The notes beneath the pieces are model-generated. The model was not told the origin of the DNA. It made no database searches and saw only the letters and a program-made list of their open reading frames with translations. Below, piece after piece: positions 1 through 8,083 of a DNA stretch of 64,000 nt. How positions within the stretch are numbered: the first letter of the stretch is position 1; the number at the start of each line of letters is the position of its first letter. Position numbers and translations under genes: made by a program. This stretch comes from Lachnospiraceae bacterium (GTDB lineage: Bacteria; Bacillota; Clostridia; Lachnospirales; Lachnospiraceae): positions 1 to 64,000 of the forward strand of contig JAAZZQ010000069.1 of NCBI GenBank assembly GCA_014239155.1, given 5' to 3'.

Positions 1-31
1 GGCTGTTAAGATGCAGCTTTATTAAAGTACG

Positions 32-74
32 AAAAAAATCAGGTAAAAAATCCACGGAGCAGGATTTCTTACCT
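32..74 (-). terminator. Intrinsic terminator downstream of pyrBI
   Basis: A 13-bp stem with one mismatch is formed by 41-53 and 62-74 around an 8-nt loop. Read on the minus strand it is followed by a run of T residues (complement of 32-38), as expected for a Rho-independent terminator closing the pyrB-pyrI transcript. Confidence 0.7.
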
Positions 75-148
75 AATTTTCATTTTCCTTGGAGTAAAGG
101 TGCCGCTCAATCATCTAAAACGATGATTTTGCGACACCCCCTTTATGT

Positions 149-592
149 TTATATTTTAAACCGGTCTTTGCTGCCATATTTTTCTTCACAATATTTGCAG
201 CGATATATTTCTTTTTTCTCATCTGTCAACACAAAGATATGCGGAAGTTCCTGTTCGATAGATGTGATACAGCGTGGATTTTTGCACTTGAGTACATTTT
301 TGATTTCTTTTGGCAGAGACAGTGGGAGTTTTTCCACAATCTCACAGTTTTTGATAACGTTGACTGTAATGTTGTGGTCTATAAATCCTAAAATATCAAG
401 ATTGAGTGTGTCTATGTCGCACTCAACTTTTAAAATATCTTTTTTTCCCATCTTTTTGCTTCTAGCATTTTTAATAATTGCTACAGTGCAATCAAGTTTA
501 TCCAGTCCAAGATGTTTATAGATACTCATACTTTTTCCAGCTTTGATATGGTCTAGCACAAAACCTTCCTCAATTTTTCCAACATTTAACAT
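149..592 (-). CDS. pyrI: Aspartate carbamoyltransferase regulatory subunit
   Basis: Non-catalytic regulatory chain of aspartate transcarbamoylase; in this family it binds nucleotide effectors in the N-terminal domain and docks to PyrB through a C-terminal zinc domain. The 147-residue length is typical. The start [10 protein letters not shown] and the C-terminal Cys cluster (CKNPRC, then CKYC about 20 residues later) give the four zinc ligands. The start overlaps the end of pyrB by 7 nt and has a GAGGAG ribosome site inside pyrB, so the two are translated together. A separate pyrI implies an allosteric, enterobacterial-type B6R6-like enzyme, not the unregulated catalytic trimer of Bacillus. 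The call is firm. Confidence 0.96.
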   Translation of the reverse strand: MLNVGKIEEGFVLDHIKAGKSMSIYKHLGLDKLDCTVAIIKNARSKKMGKKDILKVECDIDTLNLDILGFIDHNITVNVIKNCEIVEKLPLSLPKEIKNVLKCKNPRCITSIEQELPHIFVLTDEKKEIYRCKYCEEKYGSKDRFKI

Positions 593-1533
593 ACCTGATT
601 CTCCTCTTCGTGAACATCAATTTCTAATAGTGTTAAGAGCAATGCCATGCGTACATACACGCCATATTGCACCTGACGGAAATATACGGCTCTTGGATCG
701 TCATCGACTTCCACAGAAATTTCATTGACACGTGGAAGCGGATGCAAAACAATCATATCAGATTTGGCAAACGCCATCTTTTCTCTGTCAAGTATGTAAT
801 AGTCCTTTAATCTCACGTAATCTTCTTCATTAAAGAAACGCTCTTTCTGAACTCTGGTCATATAAAGAATATCGAGAGTAGGCATAACATCTTCAAGCTT
901 TCGTACTTCGCGGAAGGAAACTTTTTTGTCGCGGAGCATTTCGATAATATAGTCTGGTATTGTGAGTTCCTCGGGTGAGATAAACACAAATTCAATATCG
1001 CTGTAGCGCACCAATGCATTGATTAGGGAGTGCACAGTGCGGCCAAATTTTAAGTCGCCACATAGACCAATTGTAAAGTGGTCAAGACGGCCTTTGATAG
1101 CACGAATTGTCAAAAGATCGGTGAGCGTTTGCGTGGGATGCTGATGACCGCCATCGCCGGCGTTGATAACTGGAATAGAAGAGCGTGACGCAGCGACCAT
1201 AGGCGCGCCTTCTTTTGGGTGGCGCATAGCACAGATGTCTGCAAAACAGGAGATGACGCGGATTGTGTCTGATACACTTTCTCCTTTTGCAGCGGAGGAG
1301 GAATTTGCATCGGAAAAGCCAAGAACTTGTCCGCCAAGGCTTAACATGGCAGATTCAAAGCTTAACCGTGTGCGGGTGCTTGGTTCATAGAAGCAGGTTG
1401 CAAGCTTTTTTCCGTCGCAGGCATGGGCATATTTGCTGGGATTTTTCTCGATGTCTTCAGCGAGCGTAAAGAGCTTGTCCAACTCTTCTGTAGAAAAGTC
1501 AAGTGGACTCATTAAATGTCTCAATTGTTTCAT
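586..1533 (-). CDS. pyrB: Aspartate carbamoyltransferase catalytic subunit
   Basis: Catalyses carbamoyl phosphate + L-aspartate to N-carbamoyl-L-aspartate, the committed step of de novo pyrimidine synthesis in the cytosol. At 315 residues it matches the family. The carbamoyl-phosphate signature appears as [13 protein letters not shown] (about residues 49-61), followed by the HPKEGAP segment and the C-terminal HPLPRVNEI aspartate-binding loop. AGGAGG sits 7 nt before the ATG, and the leader-peptide stop codon overlaps it. Transcription should start near 1702 and pass an attenuator, so expression probably responds to UTP through leader translation. Expression is coupled to pyrI downstream. Confidence 0.97.
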   Translation of the reverse strand: MKQLRHLMSPLDFSTEELDKLFTLAEDIEKNPSKYAHACDGKKLATCFYEPSTRTRLSFESAMLSLGGQVLGFSDANSSSAAKGESVSDTIRVISCFADICAMRHPKEGAPMVAASRSSIPVINAGDGGHQHPTQTLTDLLTIRAIKGRLDHFTIGLCGDLKFGRTVHSLINALVRYSDIEFVFISPEELTIPDYIIEMLRDKKVSFREVRKLEDVMPTLDILYMTRVQKERFFNEEDYVRLKDYYILDREKMAFAKSDMIVLHPLPRVNEISVEVDDDPRAVYFRQVQYGVYVRMALLLTLLEIDVHEEENQVC

Positions 1534-1542
1534 AAAAACCTC

Positions 1543-1671
1543 CTATAAATCAGTGATTTTGGGAATAAAAAAAGAGAAATAAATTCTCTTGTGCGAAATG
1601 GTATGGAAATAGAAAAGGAAACTGCAAAAGCATCTAAAGCCAGATTGAAAAGTAGTCAAAGCAGTCAACAT
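1543..1671 (-). CDS. Phe-rich pyrBI leader peptide (PyrL-like)
   Basis: A 42-codon ORF between the promoter and pyrB. It starts MLTALTTFQSGF and ends IPKITDL. It has its own GGGAGG ribosome site 8 nt upstream of ATG. Nine of 42 residues are Phe, so much of its mRNA is U-rich (TTCCTTTTCTATTTCC). The terminator hairpin at 1572-1590 lies inside its 3' half, and its TAG forms part of the pyrB Shine-Dalgarno. This geometry is that of the enterobacterial pyrBI leader. There, low UTP makes polymerase pause in the U tract and the translating ribosome catches up and prevents the terminator from folding. Sequence similarity to E. coli PyrL is not evident; the call rests on layout and composition. Confidence 0.75.
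   Translation of the reverse strand: MLTALTTFQSGFRCFCSFLFYFHTISHKRIYFSFFIPKITDL
1566..1590 (-). terminator. Attenuator hairpin inside the pyrBI leader
   Basis: On the minus strand a 7-bp stem (1584-1590 with 1572-1578) closes a 5-nt loop and runs into a T tract (complement of about 1566-1571). It lies within the leader-peptide coding region, so a ribosome close behind polymerase would block it. The stem is short and A/U-rich, so termination strength is uncertain. Confidence 0.65.
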
Positions 1672-1708
1672 AGTTATTTCCTCCCATATAAATTGATATA
1701 CTTTTGCA

Positions 1709-1737
1709 ATTGTATCATAGTATTAAAAAGCATGCAA
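1709..1737 (-). promoter_or_regulatory. pyrBI promoter
   Basis: TTGCAT (1737-1732) and TACAAT (1714-1709), with 17 bp between, give a sigma-A promoter starting transcription near 1702, about 30 nt before the leader-peptide ATG. Confidence 0.6.
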
Positions 1738-1776
1738 GATGAAATTTAATAAATTTTTCTTCTAATTGATTTCGTG

Positions 1777-1804
1777 TTGATTTTTAGAAAGGGAATGCTA
1801 TAAT
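1777..1804 (+). promoter_or_regulatory. Promoter of the PH-like/dac operon
   Basis: TTGATT (1777-1782), 16-bp spacer, perfect TATAAT (1799-1804). An AAGGAG ribosome site follows before the ATG at 1839. Confidence 0.65.
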
Positions 1805-1838
1805 AGCTTTATAAAACATCATTTCTAAGGAGAAAAAA

Positions 1839-2204
1839 ATGGAATTTAAAGAGAGAAAAAGATGGTTGTTCTTTGGACTGCCATTTACGTTTACCATATA
1901 TTCAGTGAAAGAAAATGTGATTACTGTCAATACAGGTTTTTTTAATCGAGAAGAAAACGATTGTTATATGTATAAAGTACAAGATGTGACTTTGAAAACT
2001 TCCTTGGTGGAGAGAATGTTTGGTTTGGGTACGATTGTCTGTCATACAGGTGATGTCACAAGTCCGATGCTGCTTATTCAGCATATAAAAAATGCAAAGC
2101 AAATAAAGCAGTTTATCTTGGAAAAATCCGAGGAAGACAGGAGAAGGCGCCGCACGCTCAATACACTTGACATTGGCGCGGTTGAGGTAGATGATGTCGA
2201 CTAA
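1839..2204 (+). CDS. Small PH-like (bPH2/YdbT-type) protein
   Basis: 121 residues, no signal peptide. The pattern of short beta strands (GLPFTFTIYSVKENVITVNTG, in part) followed by YKVQDVTLKTSLVERMFGLGTI and a C-terminal helix (HIKNAKQIKQFIL) matches bacterial PH-like domains of the YdbT/bPH_2 kind, normally attached to membranes. Here the domain is alone and ends in a basic stretch (DRRRRR) and an acidic tail. It overlaps the following carboxypeptidase gene by 14 nt, so the two are co-translated. Domain call by pattern; function unknown. Confidence 0.6.
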   Translation: MEFKERKRWLFFGLPFTFTIYSVKENVITVNTGFFNREENDCYMYKVQDVTLKTSLVERMFGLGTIVCHTGDVTSPMLLIQHIKNAKQIKQFILEKSEEDRRRRRTLNTLDIGAVEVDDVD

Positions 2205-3483
2205 CAGAGATGAACTGGCGTTTATGGATAGTACAGAAGAAAATAGTCAGTTGAGTGCTGAGGAAATTGCTGCAGTATTAGCAGATACATTGGAGGGTAC
2301 ATATCAGTTTGGCAGTGAGCGTTTTGATGAGGAGACACAAGATAGCGCTGCATATGAGAGAGAAGAAAAGGAACGGCAAGCTCGCAGGCGAAATCGGCTA
2401 AAAGAGATGCGGCGCAGAAAAAAACAGCAGGAGTGGATGCGCAGATTGTTAATTCCATGTGTGGTTGTACTGATTATCTGTATCATTTTGATTGGAAAAG
2501 GGATTGGAAGTTTGATAAAACAACAACAGAAGAGCAAAGTATCATACAATCTTGCCCTGGAGTTTTCTGTAGCGGGGTGTTATGCGGATAGTGATATAGC
2601 GGACAATATTAAAAATACAATTTCTCGTCTTTGTGCGCAGAATGTACAGCCGCTTGGCGGTAAGAGTGTACTTCCGCCATTGACTGCAACCGCAGATGCA
2701 AAAACAGCGTTATTAAACAGTGAGGTTGTGAGCAAAAATGGTGTGTTTATTGATGTGGAAGCAGGAAGAATTATGGGGCAGAGAGATGCCCAAACGCGTA
2801 TTAGTCCTGCTTCTATGACCAAAATTCTTACAATTCTGGTGGCAGCAGAACATATTACAGATGCAGAGGATCGATTTGAGATTACAAGAGATATTACGGA
2901 TTATAGCTATACAAACAAGTGCAGCAGTATGGGATTTGAGATTGGGGAGCGAGTAACTGTCCGGGATCTTTTTTACGGGACGGTGCTTCCTTCTGGGGCA
3001 GATGCTGCACTGGGGTTGGCGGTTTATGTGGCTGGTTCTCAAGAGAATTTTGTGGCGTTGATGAATCAGAAATTGGAGGAACTGGGATTGTCGGATTCGT
3101 CGCATTTTACAAATTGTGTGGGACTTTATGATGAGAACCATTACAGCACTGTTTATGATATGGCAGTCATTTTAAAGGCAGCTTGCGATAATAGTTTTTG
3201 TAGAGAAGTACTCAGTGCGCATACATATACATCATCTGCTACAGAACAGCACCCCGAGGGAATTATCACATCGAATTGGTTTCTCCGAAAAATTGAAGAT
3301 AAGGATACGCACGGTGAGGTACTCTGTGCTAAAACTGGGTATGTGTTGCAGTCCGAAAACTGTGCCGCAAGTCTGAGTGTTGGAAAGGACGGAAAAGAGT
3401 ATATCTGTGTAACAGCACATTCTAGCGGTGCGTGGCAGTGTATTTATGACCATGTGACATTGTGTCAGCAGTTTTTGCCGTGA
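2191..3483 (+). CDS. Membrane-anchored D-alanyl-D-alanine carboxypeptidase
   Basis: Penicillin-binding serine peptidase of the PBP5/DacF family (S11) that trims the terminal D-Ala of peptidoglycan stem peptides. The three active-site motifs are present: SMTK (about 208-211), SGAD in place of the usual SxN (about 267) and KTG (about 381). Unlike classical DacF there is no N-terminal signal peptide. About 85 mostly charged cytoplasmic residues precede one transmembrane segment (about 87-107), so this is a type II membrane protein with the catalytic domain outside. Its 3' end overlaps the convergent gene at 3465-3908 by 19 bp. Confidence 0.85.
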   Translation: MMSTNRDELAFMDSTEENSQLSAEEIAAVLADTLEGTYQFGSERFDEETQDSAAYEREEKERQARRRNRLKEMRRRKKQQEWMRRLLIPCVVVLIICIILIGKGIGSLIKQQQKSKVSYNLALEFSVAGCYADSDIADNIKNTISRLCAQNVQPLGGKSVLPPLTATADAKTALLNSEVVSKNGVFIDVEAGRIMGQRDAQTRISPASMTKILTILVAAEHITDAEDRFEITRDITDYSYTNKCSSMGFEIGERVTVRDLFYGTVLPSGADAALGLAVYVAGSQENFVALMNQKLEELGLSDSSHFTNCVGLYDENHYSTVYDMAVILKAACDNSFCREVLSAHTYTSSATEQHPEGIITSNWFLRKIEDKDTHGEVLCAKTGYVLQSENCAASLSVGKDGKEYICVTAHSSGAWQCIYDHVTLCQQFLP

Positions 3484-3908
3484 GATGTTATGGCGGAGTT
3501 CTTTTGGGTTAAGATGTGCTCAAACAACAATCCTGCCAAAAACCAAAAAGGAAAATAGTCAATGCGTATCAATCCATTAATATGCCAGCGGTGGCGATTG
3601 TAATTCCAAGGACAAAGCGCGCGTTTGGTGAGAAAACGGCCGCTTATATATTCTGCACAGAATATTGAGATGGCATAGATTGTTCCACGCACTATCATAT
3701 GACAGTGTTTCAGTAGGGAAAATATTGGTTGAAAAAGTGCTGCGCTGCCATAGATGGGGAACATCCAGAGAGAGGTCTGTCCTATTAATGGCAATTCACG
3801 TCTTCGGAATGCGCCGAGCGCTGTGAAGAAAATTTCCATGCACCAGCCAGTCACGCCGCATTGGATAAAATTTTTTAATAAAGGTAAAGGATTCACAAGT
3901 TTTTTCAT
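3465..3908 (-). CDS. Putative ABC-transporter-type integral membrane protein
   Basis: 147 residues with several hydrophobic segments. Motifs GWCMEIFFTAL, SLWMFPIYGSAAL, AEYISGRFL and WNYNRHRWHINGLIRIDYFPFW (in part) are those of the 'putative ABC-transporter type IV' membrane family (PF06541-like, often called DUF1113) common in Clostridia. There is no ATPase beside it and its job is unknown. It converges on, and slightly overlaps, the carboxypeptidase gene. Confidence 0.65.
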   Translation of the reverse strand: MKKLVNPLPLLKNFIQCGVTGWCMEIFFTALGAFRRRELPLIGQTSLWMFPIYGSAALFQPIFSLLKHCHMIVRGTIYAISIFCAEYISGRFLTKRALCPWNYNRHRWHINGLIRIDYFPFWFLAGLLFEHILTQKNSAITSHGKNC

Positions 3909-3946
3909 GCTATAAGCATAACCTGTCAGCCTTTACCTTATTCATG

Positions 3947-4993
3947 TTATTTCTTTTTTTTGCTGATTTCTTCCATTGCAGCCCGCGATGCGCTGTCAAA
4001 TGTGGTGACATTGACCGGACCATAGGCAGGAGTTTTGTAGACCGGGGTCGCTGCGCCAAATTTAGTGAAGTATATATATTGTGACGTTGCATTAATATTG
4101 TTGTGAACACCATCCGCTACAACTTCCATATCAGAACCATCACGTCGGATGCGTTTTAGTTGTGGAGTATCACCAGAGGTTTGATAATATATGTAATTGT
4201 CCGTTACATTGAGCATATCAACTCTGCCTGTGTCAAGCAATTTCTTACTTCCATCATTAATGTTAAGACTGATAAGAGAGTAGTTGTCGTGGATGTCAAT
4301 TCCATAGACAACACTGCCATCTATAATGGGCATATACACATCTTCCGCAAGTACTTGACGGGAAGTGTTTGTTCGGAGATCAAGTGCCATTAAATGCAAA
4401 TTTTTATCATTATTCAAGTAGTAAAATGTAGAGTTCTGTACGCTTACAGGAAGGATATCAAGCTGCAATAGAACCTCTTTTGTTTTTCCGTCGATTGATA
4501 CTTTTTTTAATGAAACTTGATTATCAGAACAGGTATAGTACACATCATTGTCTGCAAGGAGAACATATTTTCCGTTTACGCGGTCAAGACACTCGGCGTC
4601 TTTTGGATTTTTTTTGTTGACACGATAGATGCCAGTTGTACTCAGCACAAAACCTAATCCTGTTCCAGCACCACTGCCAGAACCGCCCTGATAGTAATAT
4701 AGATACTTTCCGTCTGCATTTAGGCTTGTGACTTCTGTGTACGCCAGTTTTTTCATTTCAGATTCATCGGGTTTCATGCGATAGAGTGCAGAGGAGTCAT
4801 ACGGATTTGCAAAATAGACATATCCATCGTTTTCGCAGAAAAGACCGTTGTTATAGAGATTTCCTGCACTGTTGCCAATTGTTCCGGAAGGATTTTTGGG
4901 AACACGGTCAGAGAGATACTTTACAGCTGCTAGACCGGAAAAAACGAGCACGATACAGATAATACTAATTATGGTAATGATTTTTTTCTTCAT
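3947..4993 (-). CDS. Exported beta-propeller-like protein (DUF5050 type)
   Basis: 348 residues. The N-terminus (MKKKIITIISIICIVLVF) is a signal anchor without a lipobox Cys. The rest is a series of about 40-residue repeats with the pattern 'Y-I-Y-Y/F ... L-Y-R-M/I-x-x-D-G-S' (for example YVYFANPYDSSALYRM, YIYYQTSGDTPQLKRI, YIYFTKFGAATPVYKT). This is the signature of TolB/DUF5050 beta-propeller proteins that sit on the outer face of the membrane. The ligand is unknown. It is divergent from pheA with a 300-bp spacer. Confidence 0.7.
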   Translation of the reverse strand: MKKKIITIISIICIVLVFSGLAAVKYLSDRVPKNPSGTIGNSAGNLYNNGLFCENDGYVYFANPYDSSALYRMKPDESEMKKLAYTEVTSLNADGKYLYYYQGGSGSGAGTGLGFVLSTTGIYRVNKKNPKDAECLDRVNGKYVLLADNDVYYTCSDNQVSLKKVSIDGKTKEVLLQLDILPVSVQNSTFYYLNNDKNLHLMALDLRTNTSRQVLAEDVYMPIIDGSVVYGIDIHDNYSLISLNINDGSKKLLDTGRVDMLNVTDNYIYYQTSGDTPQLKRIRRDGSDMEVVADGVHNNINATSQYIYFTKFGAATPVYKTPAYGPVNVTTFDSASRAAMEEISKKKK

Positions 4994-5173
4994 TGTAATT
5001 ACCCCCTATGATTGGTATATGATTATAAGTGATTCGCCACAGATATACTGGCGGTCAAAAAGACTGATCGCTTAGTATAATATGATGCGCACAACCGCAT
5101 AAGGAAATATGCCGCTTATAAATATTATTATAATTGTTTTTACCAAAAAATGAAAGAATTCTATTTATTATTT

Positions 5174-5202
5174 TTTACAAACTTTATTTGGTGTGTTATA
5201 CT
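5174..5202 (+). promoter_or_regulatory. pheA promoter
   Basis: TTTACA (5174-5179), 17-bp spacer, TATACT (5197-5202). The predicted start near 5209 leaves an approximately 87-nt, A/T-rich leader. I see no T-box or Phe-rich leader peptide in it. Confidence 0.6.
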
Positions 5203-5295
5203 GGAAAAAAGTTGTAACAAATAGGTTTTTTTATAGCAAGTGGGTTTATTTGAATTATTATAAAAAAGTTAAAAATAAAAGCGGAGGGCAGGCAC

Positions 5296-6420
5296 ATGGA
5301 TTTATTGGAACTTAGGGGAATGCTTGATGGAATTGATTCCCAGATTGTTGAATTGTATGAGAAACGGATGGAAGTATGCGCACAGGTGGCAGCGTATAAG
5401 ATTGAAACTGGCAAGCGGGTGTTTGACAAGGAGAGAGAACAGCAAAAACTCAAGGCAGTCAGTGAACTGACGCACAATGATTTTAACATGCAGGGTATTA
5501 AAGAACTGTTTGAACAGATAATGGCGATGAGCAGGAAGCTTCAATATCAGATGATTACAAAGCACAACGGTGGTGGAAAGCTTTCTTTTATTGAAATGGC
5601 AGAGTCATACAAACAAAAGTGCAGGGTTGTGTTTCAGGGAGCAGAGGGTGCATATTCACAGGCGGCTATGATAGAATATTTTGGAGAGGAGGTTGATAGC
5701 TTTAACGTTGATACTTTTCGGGATGCAATGCTTGCAATTGATGAAGGCAGTGCCGATTTTGCAGTGCTTCCAATTGAAAATTCATCAGCAGGAATTGTGA
5801 GTGAAATCTATGATTTGTTGGTGGAATTTGAAAACTATATTGTGGGGGAGCAAATTATAAAGATTGAGCATTGTCTGCTGGGAGTACCAGGAGCGAACAT
5901 TGAGGATATCAGGACTGTATACTCACATCCGCAGTCTTTGATGCAGAGCACACATTATTTGTTTGAGACTGGATGGCAGCAGATTAGTATGAAGAATAAT
6001 GCGTATGCGGCAAAAAAGGTTGCGGAGGACAAGGACGTGACGCAGGCGGCGATAGCAAGTGAGACGGCAGCAAAGATTTACGGTTTGGAGGTTCTTAAGC
6101 GAGGGGTCAATGATTTAAGGGAAAATTCGACGCGTTTTATTATTGTTACAAATCAGAAAGTATATGCAAAGAAAGCTTCTAAGATAAGTCTGTGTTTTGA
6201 ATTAAGTCATGAGAGCGGGGCACTCTATCATGTGCTTTCGCATCTGATGTACAATAATTTGAATATGACAAAAATTGAGTCGAGACCGCTTGCTGGGAGA
6301 AATTGGGAATATCGGTTTTTCTTAGATTTTGAGGGAAATCTTGCGGACAGTGCGGTCAGAAATGCACTGCGGGGATTGCGGGAGGAGACCCGAAATATGA
6401 AGATACTTGGAAATTATTAG
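5296..6420 (+). CDS. pheA: Bifunctional chorismate mutase / prephenate dehydratase
   Basis: Makes phenylpyruvate from chorismate via prephenate, for phenylalanine. Residues 1 to about 85 form an AroQ chorismate mutase helix bundle (MDLLELRGMLDGIDSQIVEL; R-x-x-x-D-x-x-I-x-x-L pattern). Residues about 110-285 are the dehydratase (FQGAEGAYSQAA, then ENSTRFIIV with its catalytic Thr near 277). Residues about 290-374 are an ACT domain with the ESRP Phe-binding motif (about 326), so feedback inhibition by Phe is expected. A GGAGGG ribosome site precedes ATG. Monocistronic from its own promoter. Confidence 0.96.
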   Translation: MDLLELRGMLDGIDSQIVELYEKRMEVCAQVAAYKIETGKRVFDKEREQQKLKAVSELTHNDFNMQGIKELFEQIMAMSRKLQYQMITKHNGGGKLSFIEMAESYKQKCRVVFQGAEGAYSQAAMIEYFGEEVDSFNVDTFRDAMLAIDEGSADFAVLPIENSSAGIVSEIYDLLVEFENYIVGEQIIKIEHCLLGVPGANIEDIRTVYSHPQSLMQSTHYLFETGWQQISMKNNAYAAKKVAEDKDVTQAAIASETAAKIYGLEVLKRGVNDLRENSTRFIIVTNQKVYAKKASKISLCFELSHESGALYHVLSHLMYNNLNMTKIESRPLAGRNWEYRFFLDFEGNLADSAVRNALRGLREETRNMKILGNY

Positions 6421-6505
6421 GAATTGTGAAAAATAATATTATTAGATTACTTCTTTACAGTTTCTTAAATACAAAGATACAAGATTAGGGGAATGAGGTG
6501 TGGAT

Positions 6506-8068
6506 ATGTCATACAAGACGTTTGCAGCGATAGATGTGGGTTCCTATGAGCTTGCCATGAAAATATATGAGATATCAACGAAAAAAGGAATTAAGGAAAT
6601 TGACCATATTCGACATAGGATAGAGCTAGGGACAGATTCTTATTTTATGGGAAAAATTGATAGTGCAAGGGTTGATGAACTGTGCAGGATGCTGAACGAA
6701 TTTACTGCGATTATGAAATCTTACAGAGTGGATGGTTATAGAGCATATGGGACAAGCGCAATTAGAGAATCACAGAACCGTCTAATTTTATTGGACCAGA
6801 TCGAGACGCGCACAGGGGTAAAGATAGAGGTTTTAAGCAACTCGGAACAACGTTTTCTGGATTATAAATCGGTGGCATCGCGCGTGAAAGATTTTCAAAG
6901 CATTATAGAGAAGAGTACCGCTTTTATTGATATTGGAGGCGGAAGTGTCCAGATATCACTTTTTGATGAGGACAGTCTGGTCACTTCCCAAAATATTAGG
7001 CCGGGTGTGCTTCGTATGCGTGAGGAGTTGGCTCGTGTGCCCTATCGGAGTTATCAGCTTGAAGATATGGTGGAGGAGATGGTCTGTGATAGCCTAGAAA
7101 GTTTTCGAGAAATGTATGTGGGGGACAAAAAGATACAAAATATTATATTGGTAGATGACTATGTGTCATTAATCGTTCAGCGCAATTATCTTGAGACAAT
7201 CAAAAAAGGACAGGTGAGTACAGAGAATTTTCTAGGATTTGTGGACTCACTGAAGAAAAAGAAAACAAGAGAAATTGCAATGTCTCTTGGACTTGCGCAG
7301 GAGAACATCTCGCTTTTATATCTATCGGCGCTTATGCTTAAGTGCATGATAAAGGTTTTGGGGGCAGAGATGTTGTGGGTGCCGGGCGTATCTTTGTGTG
7401 ATGGCATTGCATATGAATATGCCGAGCAAAATAAATTGTTGTCGTCAGATACAGAAGGAATGCCACATGACTTTGAACAGGATATTCTTGACTGTGCCAG
7501 AGATATTAACAGAAGATATCATAGCATTGAATATCGCACCCGTGAGCGGGAGATGATTGCGCTGACAATTTTTGACAGCATGGAGAAAAAACATGGATTG
7601 TCAAAACGGGATCGGTTGCTTTTACAGCTTGCAGCTATATTGAGTGAGTGCGGCAGATATATTAGTTTTGCAAATATTGGTGACAGTTCTTACAATATTA
7701 TTATTGCGACAGAGATTATTGGATTGTCTCATGTAGAGCGGGAGATTCTTGCAAATATTGTAAAATATGCAACAGAGAAGTTTGATTACTATAAGATATT
7801 GGACAGCACAGCTTCCCTCGACAGAGAGTCGTATTTAAAGATTGCAAAACTGACTGCGATTATTCGGCTTTCTGAGGGACTAGACTTGAGTCATCGTGGA
7901 AAATGCAACAAGCTAAAAGTAGTAAATGAGGAAGATGAACTTTTACTTACCGTAGAAACCAATGCTGATATGACATTGGAGTTTGGGTTATTTGACCGGT
8001 ATGCGACTTTTTTTGAGGAAGTGTATAACATTAAACCAGTGATAAGACAGAAAAAAAGCAATATTTAA
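6506..8068 (+). CDS. ppx: Exopolyphosphatase of the Ppx/GppA family
   Basis: Hydrolyses terminal phosphates of polyphosphate (or pppGpp). An actin-fold N-terminus carries AAIDVGSYE and the second phosphate loop FIDIGGGSVQIS (about 138-150). An HD-like C-terminal half begins around residue 320 (HSIEYRTRE, LAAILSECGRYI). The ATG at 6506 is chosen because GAGG lies 7 nt upstream; a GTG at 6500 would add two codons. It lies 15 nt before ppk, the polymer-making partner, so synthesis and breakdown of polyP are co-expressed. 520 residues matches Ppx with its C-terminal extension. Confidence 0.9.
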   Translation: MSYKTFAAIDVGSYELAMKIYEISTKKGIKEIDHIRHRIELGTDSYFMGKIDSARVDELCRMLNEFTAIMKSYRVDGYRAYGTSAIRESQNRLILLDQIETRTGVKIEVLSNSEQRFLDYKSVASRVKDFQSIIEKSTAFIDIGGGSVQISLFDEDSLVTSQNIRPGVLRMREELARVPYRSYQLEDMVEEMVCDSLESFREMYVGDKKIQNIILVDDYVSLIVQRNYLETIKKGQVSTENFLGFVDSLKKKKTREIAMSLGLAQENISLLYLSALMLKCMIKVLGAEMLWVPGVSLCDGIAYEYAEQNKLLSSDTEGMPHDFEQDILDCARDINRRYHSIEYRTREREMIALTIFDSMEKKHGLSKRDRLLLQLAAILSECGRYISFANIGDSSYNIIIATEIIGLSHVEREILANIVKYATEKFDYYKILDSTASLDRESYLKIAKLTAIIRLSEGLDLSHRGKCNKLKVVNEEDELLLTVETNADMTLEFGLFDRYATFFEEVYNIKPVIRQKKSNI

Positions 8069-8083
8069 GATGGGGGAACCAAG

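Noticed and set aside
5203-5295. Possible T-box or Phe leader before pheA
   Set aside because: The leader is under 100 nt, lacks T-box landmarks and a Phe-rich short ORF.
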